Source: Betaproteobacteria bacterium (GTDB taxonomy: Bacteria; Pseudomonadota; Gammaproteobacteria; Burkholderiales; SG8-41). Taken from it: DNA of 64,000 nt. The first letter of the stretch is position 1; each line of letters begins with the position of its first letter. The stretch spans positions 24,850-88,849 of the forward strand of contig VGID01000010.1 of the NCBI GenBank assembly GCA_016868035.1, written 5' to 3'. Made by a program: the position numbers and the translations under genes. Below are positions 59,610 to 64,000 of this stretch, piece by piece. The notes under the pieces were generated by a model that ran no database searches, was not told the origin of the DNA, and saw only the letters and a program-made list of their open reading frames with translations.

Positions 59610-59668
59610 GAAATCGGCGGCGGGACGCGCGGCCCGGCCGTTCCCGTTTTCCGTTCCCCGTTCCCCAC
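59587..59668. repeat. Heptamer inverted repeat locus: GGGAAAT x4 ... TTCCCGT/TCCCCGT x4
   Basis: 59587-59614 (spans the yqgF stop) and 59641-59668. Confidence 0.9.
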
Positions 59669-59735
59669 CGCGCATTTGCCGCTCGCGAGCGGGCGGCAAA
59701 CTGTGGTAGGCTAGCGCCCCGCGCAAGTCCTGAAC

Positions 59736-60245
59736 ATGGCGGGCATCCCGTTACCCGACGCCGAAGCGCTGCTCGCGGCGCTCGCCGAGCAGATGCGGCC
59801 CATGGTGGGGCCGGAAGCCGGCTTGATCGGGGTGCATACCGGGGGCGTGTGGGTCGCCGAGCGGCTGCACCAGGCGCTCAAGCTCAAAGCCCCCTGCGCG
59901 AGCCTCGACGTTTCCTACTACCGCGACGACTACGAGAGCCGTGGGCTGCGCCGCGATGTCCGGCGCTCCGAGATCCCGTTCGAGGTCGAGGGCCGCGAGC
60001 TCGTGCTGGTCGACGACGTGCTCTACACCGGCCGCACCATACGCGCGGCGCTGAACGAGATCTTCGATTACGGCCGCCCGGCCAGCGTCCGGCTTGCCGC
60101 CCTGGTGGACCGCGGCGGCCGCCAGCTTCCGATCGCCGCGCAGTTCGTGGGGGCGACGATACAACTGGGACCGGAACACAGCATCGAGCTCACGCGCGAC
60201 GCCGGGGGCCGGCTCGCGCTGGTGCTGCGCGAGGAGGGACCCTAG
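59736..60245 (+). CDS. pyrR: Pyr operon regulator/uracil phosphoribosyltransferase PyrR
   Basis: LIGVHTGGVWVAERL; VLVDDVLYTGRTIRAALNE. Confidence 0.95.
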   Translation: MAGIPLPDAEALLAALAEQMRPMVGPEAGLIGVHTGGVWVAERLHQALKLKAPCASLDVSYYRDDYESRGLRRDVRRSEIPFEVEGRELVLVDDVLYTGRTIRAALNEIFDYGRPASVRLAALVDRGGRQLPIAAQFVGATIQLGPEHSIELTRDAGGRLALVLREEGP

Positions 60246-60431
60246 TGTCCCGAGTCGCTAATTCGCTGAACAAAAGATGCCGAGAATCGACGCCATACTT
60301 TGGCGCAAATCCTCGCCAGGTGTGCAACCTGGCTGCGGTTTGCTTCGCGTCTGGCGCCGATTTCGGCCCTTTTGCGATGCGAAGAGGTGGGTAGCGCGAC
60401 CAATCGATCAACGAACTAGCGACTCGGGACA
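60246..60431. mobile_element. MITE-like element, 186 bp, near-identical 20-21 bp TIRs, CTAG flanking duplication
   Basis: TGTCCCGAGTCGCTAATTCG ... CGAACTAGCGACTCGGGACA, one mismatch; CTAG on each side. Confidence 0.82.
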
Positions 60432-60438
60432 CTAGCCG

Positions 60439-61398
60439 ATGTGGCTCAACCCCGCCAATCCCCAGCTCGGCCGCGACGGAGAACTGCACCACCTGCTGTC
60501 GCTCGAAGGGCTGCCCGCCGAGATCATGTGGCGGATCCTCGATACCGCGAAGACCTTCGTCGGCGTCAAGATGAAGAAGGTGCCGCTGCTGCGGGGAAAG
60601 TCGGTGTTCAATCTCTTCTTCGAGCCTTCGACGCGCACGCGCACCACGTTCGAGATCGCGGCGAAGCGGCTGTCCGCCGACGTCATCAACCTCAACATCA
60701 GCGCCTCTTCCCAGACCAAGGGGGAGAGCCTGCTCGATACCGTGGACAACCTCTCGGCGATGCATGCCGACATGTTCGTGGTGCGCCACGGCGAGAGCGG
60801 CGCGCCGCACTTCATCGCGCGCCACGTGGCGCCCGAGATCCACGTGATCAACGCCGGCGACGGGCGTCATTCACACCCGACGCAGGGGTTGCTCGACATG
60901 TACACCATCCGCCACTACAAGAAGGATTTCGGCAGCCTGAGGGTGGCCATCGTCGGGGACATCCTGCACTCGCGCGTGGCGCGCTCCCAGATGCACGCGC
61001 TCGCCACCCTGGGTTGCCCCGAAATCCGCGTGATCTGCCCCAAGACGCTGCTGCCGGCGCACGTCGAGCAGCTCGGCGTGCACGTCTACCACGACATGCG
61101 ACAGGGGCTGAAGGACGTGGACGTGGTGATGATGCTGCGGCTGCAGAACGAGCGCATGCAGGGCGCGCTGCTGCCCTCCGCGCAGGAGTTCTACAAATTC
61201 TACGGGCTGACCGAGGACAAGCTCGCGGTTGCCAAGCCCGATGCGATCGTGCTGCACCCGGGCCCGATGAACCGCGGCGTGGAGATCGACTCCAGCGTCG
61301 CCGACGGCAAGCAATCGGTGATCCTGCCGCAGGTCACGTTCGGCATCGCGATCCGCATGGCGGTGATGAGCATCCTCGCCGGCGCCAAAGCGAAGTGA
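60439..61398 (+). CDS. pyrB: Aspartate carbamoyltransferase catalytic subunit
   Basis: [31 protein letters not shown]. Confidence 0.97.
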   Translation: MWLNPANPQLGRDGELHHLLSLEGLPAEIMWRILDTAKTFVGVKMKKVPLLRGKSVFNLFFEPSTRTRTTFEIAAKRLSADVINLNISASSQTKGESLLDTVDNLSAMHADMFVVRHGESGAPHFIARHVAPEIHVINAGDGRHSHPTQGLLDMYTIRHYKKDFGSLRVAIVGDILHSRVARSQMHALATLGCPEIRVICPKTLLPAHVEQLGVHVYHDMRQGLKDVDVVMMLRLQNERMQGALLPSAQEFYKFYGLTEDKLAVAKPDAIVLHPGPMNRGVEIDSSVADGKQSVILPQVTFGIAIRMAVMSILAGAKAK

Positions 61399-61448
61399 CG
61401 AGTGATGAGTAAAGGCCAAGCCAGTCACCAGTCACCAGTCACCAGTCA
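61392..61448. repeat. Heptamer inverted repeat locus: CGAGTGA/TGAGTAA ... (CCAGTCA)x4
   Basis: 61392-61412 and 61421-61448, between pyrB and pyrC'. Confidence 0.9.
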
Positions 61449-61460
61449 CGCTTTTCCACG

Positions 61461-62738
61461 ATGAAGATCCACATCAAGGGCGGCCGGCTGATCGACCCGA
61501 AGAACGGCATCGACGCCGCGCGAGATCTCTACATCGCAGCCGGCAAGGTGGTGGCGGTCGGCGAGGCGCCCAAGGGCTACGCGGCCAACCGCGTGATCGA
61601 CGCGACGGGGCTCGTCGTCTGCCCGGGGCTGGTCGATCTCGCGGCCCGGCTCCGGGAGCCCGGCTTCGAGTACATGGCCACGCTCGAATCCGAGATGGAA
61701 GCGGCGGTGGCGGGCGGCGTGACCAGCCTTGCGTGCCCGCCCGACACCGACCCTCCGCTCGATGAACCCGGACTGGTGGAGATGCTGAAGTTTCGCGCCA
61801 GAACGCTCAATCGCGCGCGCGTCTACCCAGTGGGGGCCCTGACCGAGGGCCTGAAGGGCGAGCGGCTGACCGAGATGGCGGAGTTGAGGGATGCCGGCTG
61901 CATCGCGTTCTCCCACGCCGACGCCCCGCTCGCCGACAACCAGGTCCTTTACCGCGCCCTGCAATACGCCGCGACCTTCGGCTTTCACGTCTGGCTGCGC
62001 CCGCACGATACCGCGCTCGCGCGCAATGGCGTCGCCCACGACGGGCAAGTCGCCACGCGGCTCGGGCTTCCCGCCGTCCCGGTGTGCGCCGAAACGGTGG
62101 CGCTCTCCACGATCCTGATCCTCACGCGAGAGACGGGCGCGCGGGTCCACCTCGCGCGCCTCTCGACGGCGGAAGGCGTGGACATGGTGCGCAAGGCCAA
62201 GCAGCAGGGCCTGCCCGTCAGCTGTGACGTCGGTGCGCACCACGTCCACCTCACGGAGATGGACATCGGCTACTTCGATGCGAACAGTCATCTCACTCCG
62301 CCGTTCCGCAGCCTGCGCGACCGCGAGGCGCTCTGCGCCGCGCTTGCCGATGGAACCGTGGATGCGATCTGCTCCGACCATACCCCGGTGGACGATGACG
62401 CCAAGCAACTGCCCTTCGCCGAGGCCGAATCCGGCGCCACGGGACTCGAGCTTCTGCTCCCGCTCACGCTGAAATGGGCGGAAGAATCGGGCGTGAAACT
62501 GCCCGCCGCGCTCGCCAGGGTCACCTCCGAGCCCGCGCGCGTGCTCGACATCGACGCCGGTCACCTGACACCGGGGCACTCGGCCGATGTCTGCATCTTC
62601 GATCCCGCCCGCTACTGGAAGGTCGAGCCTGCCTCTCTGCGCAGCCAGGGCAAGAACACGCCGTTCCTCGGCTTCGAGCTGAAGGGCCGGGTACGCCACA
62701 CCCTGGTCGAAGGCCAACTGGTTTACGAGGCGAAATAG
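61461..62738 (+). CDS. Dihydroorotase-like PyrC' (probably non-catalytic)
   Basis: Follows pyrB; GLVDLAARLREPG in place of D-x-H-x-H-LREPG; ICSDHTPVDDD. Confidence 0.92.
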   Translation: MKIHIKGGRLIDPKNGIDAARDLYIAAGKVVAVGEAPKGYAANRVIDATGLVVCPGLVDLAARLREPGFEYMATLESEMEAAVAGGVTSLACPPDTDPPLDEPGLVEMLKFRARTLNRARVYPVGALTEGLKGERLTEMAELRDAGCIAFSHADAPLADNQVLYRALQYAATFGFHVWLRPHDTALARNGVAHDGQVATRLGLPAVPVCAETVALSTILILTRETGARVHLARLSTAEGVDMVRKAKQQGLPVSCDVGAHHVHLTEMDIGYFDANSHLTPPFRSLRDREALCAALADGTVDAICSDHTPVDDDAKQLPFAEAESGATGLELLLPLTLKWAEESGVKLPAALARVTSEPARVLDIDAGHLTPGHSADVCIFDPARYWKVEPASLRSQGKNTPFLGFELKGRVRHTLVEGQLVYEAK

Positions 62739-63165
62739 CCCGGTTCCGTCAAAACCTGGTCCCGGCTGCGTGACAGCGTTTCCTGAACGTAGCGCGCCCA
62801 CTCCGAGGCATTAGGCTCGCCGTAACCTCGCCGATTGCCGGGCACTCGTGGAGCCAGCCGGCGACGACGAAATTCACGAGCGTGATCACCACGTACTTGG
62901 CCCCGTGGTGCACCATGAGCTGCAACCAGAAGCTCCCGCGCAGCGGAAAGACCCCCCGGAACTCGTATCGAGCGCGGCCCGTGAGCGGCCTGTTCGCATC
63001 GATGGCGAAGTCAACGGGCTGAGCAAAAACTCACCGGACCCGCGAGAATTCCTTCACAAAAAAATCACAAGTCATGGGGTACAAAGAATGTCTGGCGCCA
63101 CCAGTTCATCTGCCCGGCGAGCCGGCTGGATGTCGGCGGCCGCGGGCGGTTGAGATTCTGAGGAG

Positions 63166-63315
63166 ATGGCCGTGGTTATATCGAAACAGGGGGCTCCCCA
63201 GCCTGTGAAGCAATGGGGTGAGATGAATTTTCTCGAGAAAATGCGCTTTCTTGGAAAAGCGTGTGTATTTTTCCTGACGGGGGGCTTTGCGTATCCGAAT
63301 CTTTTCAGTGACTGA
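63166..63315 (+). CDS. Small membrane protein, 49 aa, unknown function
   Basis: MAVVISKQGAPQPVKQWGEMNFLEKMRFLGKACVFFLTGGFAYPNLFSD*; TGAGGAG upstream; not in the supplied ORF track. Confidence 0.6.
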   Translation: MAVVISKQGAPQPVKQWGEMNFLEKMRFLGKACVFFLTGGFAYPNLFSD

Positions 63316-63485
63316 CTGTTACGGCGCCGCGGGTCATGACATGCCGTTGCGGCCCTTCTGTCGCCTTCCACACGGTGTCTGCATACCCGCTTAAATCCAC
63401 GAGGCCGAAAAAGGCCTTCACCCAAGCTTCGTTACGGTAGAGGGCCCGCCGATCGGCGCCCGCGATAACAACGGCCATTGCCTCC

Positions 63486-63737
63486 ATGGAAAATTCGCTC
63501 CGCAGCACAACCCTGATGCCTCGAAGGCTTTCGCCGCCTGTTCTCTTGCTCGTGGTTGGTTCGGCGCACGCCCAGCAGAAGGGCGCGGCCGAAATCCCGC
63601 CTTCCGAAACCGTCGACATGATCTACGTCGTGCTATTCGGCGTCATCTTCGTGGGCATGATCGTCCTTTTCCTCTGGTACGTCTGGTGGAACGAGCGGAA
63701 GCGGGAGCCGGAAGAGAAGGCACCGGAAGACGCATGA
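63486..63737 (+). CDS. Small single-TM protein with N-terminal signal-like segment
   Basis: 83 aa; hydrophobic MIYVVLFGVIFVGMIVLFLWYVWW followed by charged tail. Confidence 0.5.
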   Translation: MENSLRSTTLMPRRLSPPVLLLVVGSAHAQQKGAAEIPPSETVDMIYVVLFGVIFVGMIVLFLWYVWWNERKREPEEKAPEDA

Positions 63738-63854
63738 CCGGTTTGTCACGTGACCGAATGGACGGTTCCGCACGGAATCGGGAGGGGTGGCTCGTGTCGC
63801 AGCTGGGTTGCCGCCGACGCCTCTCGGCGCGTCGTCTGATCATCCCGCGCGCTG

Positions 63855-64000
63855 CATGAGATCCGATCTCGCGAACAACAAGGATTTTCTGGCGGGCCTG
63901 TTGCTGCTCGCCATCGGGGCCATCGGGTTCTACATGGCGCTCGACTTTCCGATGGGAACCGCGCGGCGCATGGGTCCGGGCTATTTCCCGCGGGTGCTGA
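63855..64000 (+). CDS. Tripartite tricarboxylate transporter TctB family protein (truncated by window end)
   Basis: MRSDLANNKDFLAGLLLLAIGAIGFYMALDFPMGTARRMGPGYFPRVL. Confidence 0.8.

Noticed and set aside
60246-60431. PyrR-binding attenuator (Bacillus-type) in front of pyrB
   Set aside because: Near-identical terminal inverted repeats and flanking CTAG fit a mobile element better; no terminator/antiterminator pair was evident.
63072-63425. 117-aa minus-strand ORF
   Set aside because: Overlaps the 49-aa ORF with a good RBS; composition not protein-like.
63305-63619. 104-aa minus-strand ORF
   Set aside because: Conflicts with two better-supported plus-strand small ORFs; no recognisable motif.

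Overview
Window from a high-GC, probably betaproteobacterial chromosome (inferred from gene content and synteny). It is almost fully coding. Main blocks: mreC-mreD-mrdA-rodA-rlpA; hslVU; a Zur/ZIP/ABC metal-homeostasis block; yidD, rlmI, xerC, dapF; a translationally coupled block with two LpxL-type acyltransferases flanking a Gfo/Idh oxidoreductase and a DegT aminotransferase; metK - two tandem SAH riboswitches - ahcY - MTHFR-like; ttcA; an IS30-family element; cca; slt; ilvA; rpiA; phoU; a GGDEF/EAL gene; argA; rsmE; trkA with two trkH genes; phr; yqgE-yqgF-pyrR-pyrB-pyrC'. Most striking is structure between the genes. About 20 gene junctions carry short tandem arrays with a 7-bp period, usually as two inverted arms. 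The heptamer differs by locus but appears to belong to one sequence continuum. The arrays often run into the ends of neighbouring ORFs. Rarer 9- and 10-bp period arrays have the same inverted layout. Other highlights: tandem SAH aptamers with an overlapping terminator, a 186-bp MITE-like element at the pyrR stop codon, a 207-bp triple-hairpin element, an HTH-aminotransferase in-frame fusion, and candidate paired Zur operators. All calls come from reading the sequence by eye; no searches were run, and coordinates of small motifs may be off by 1-2 nt.
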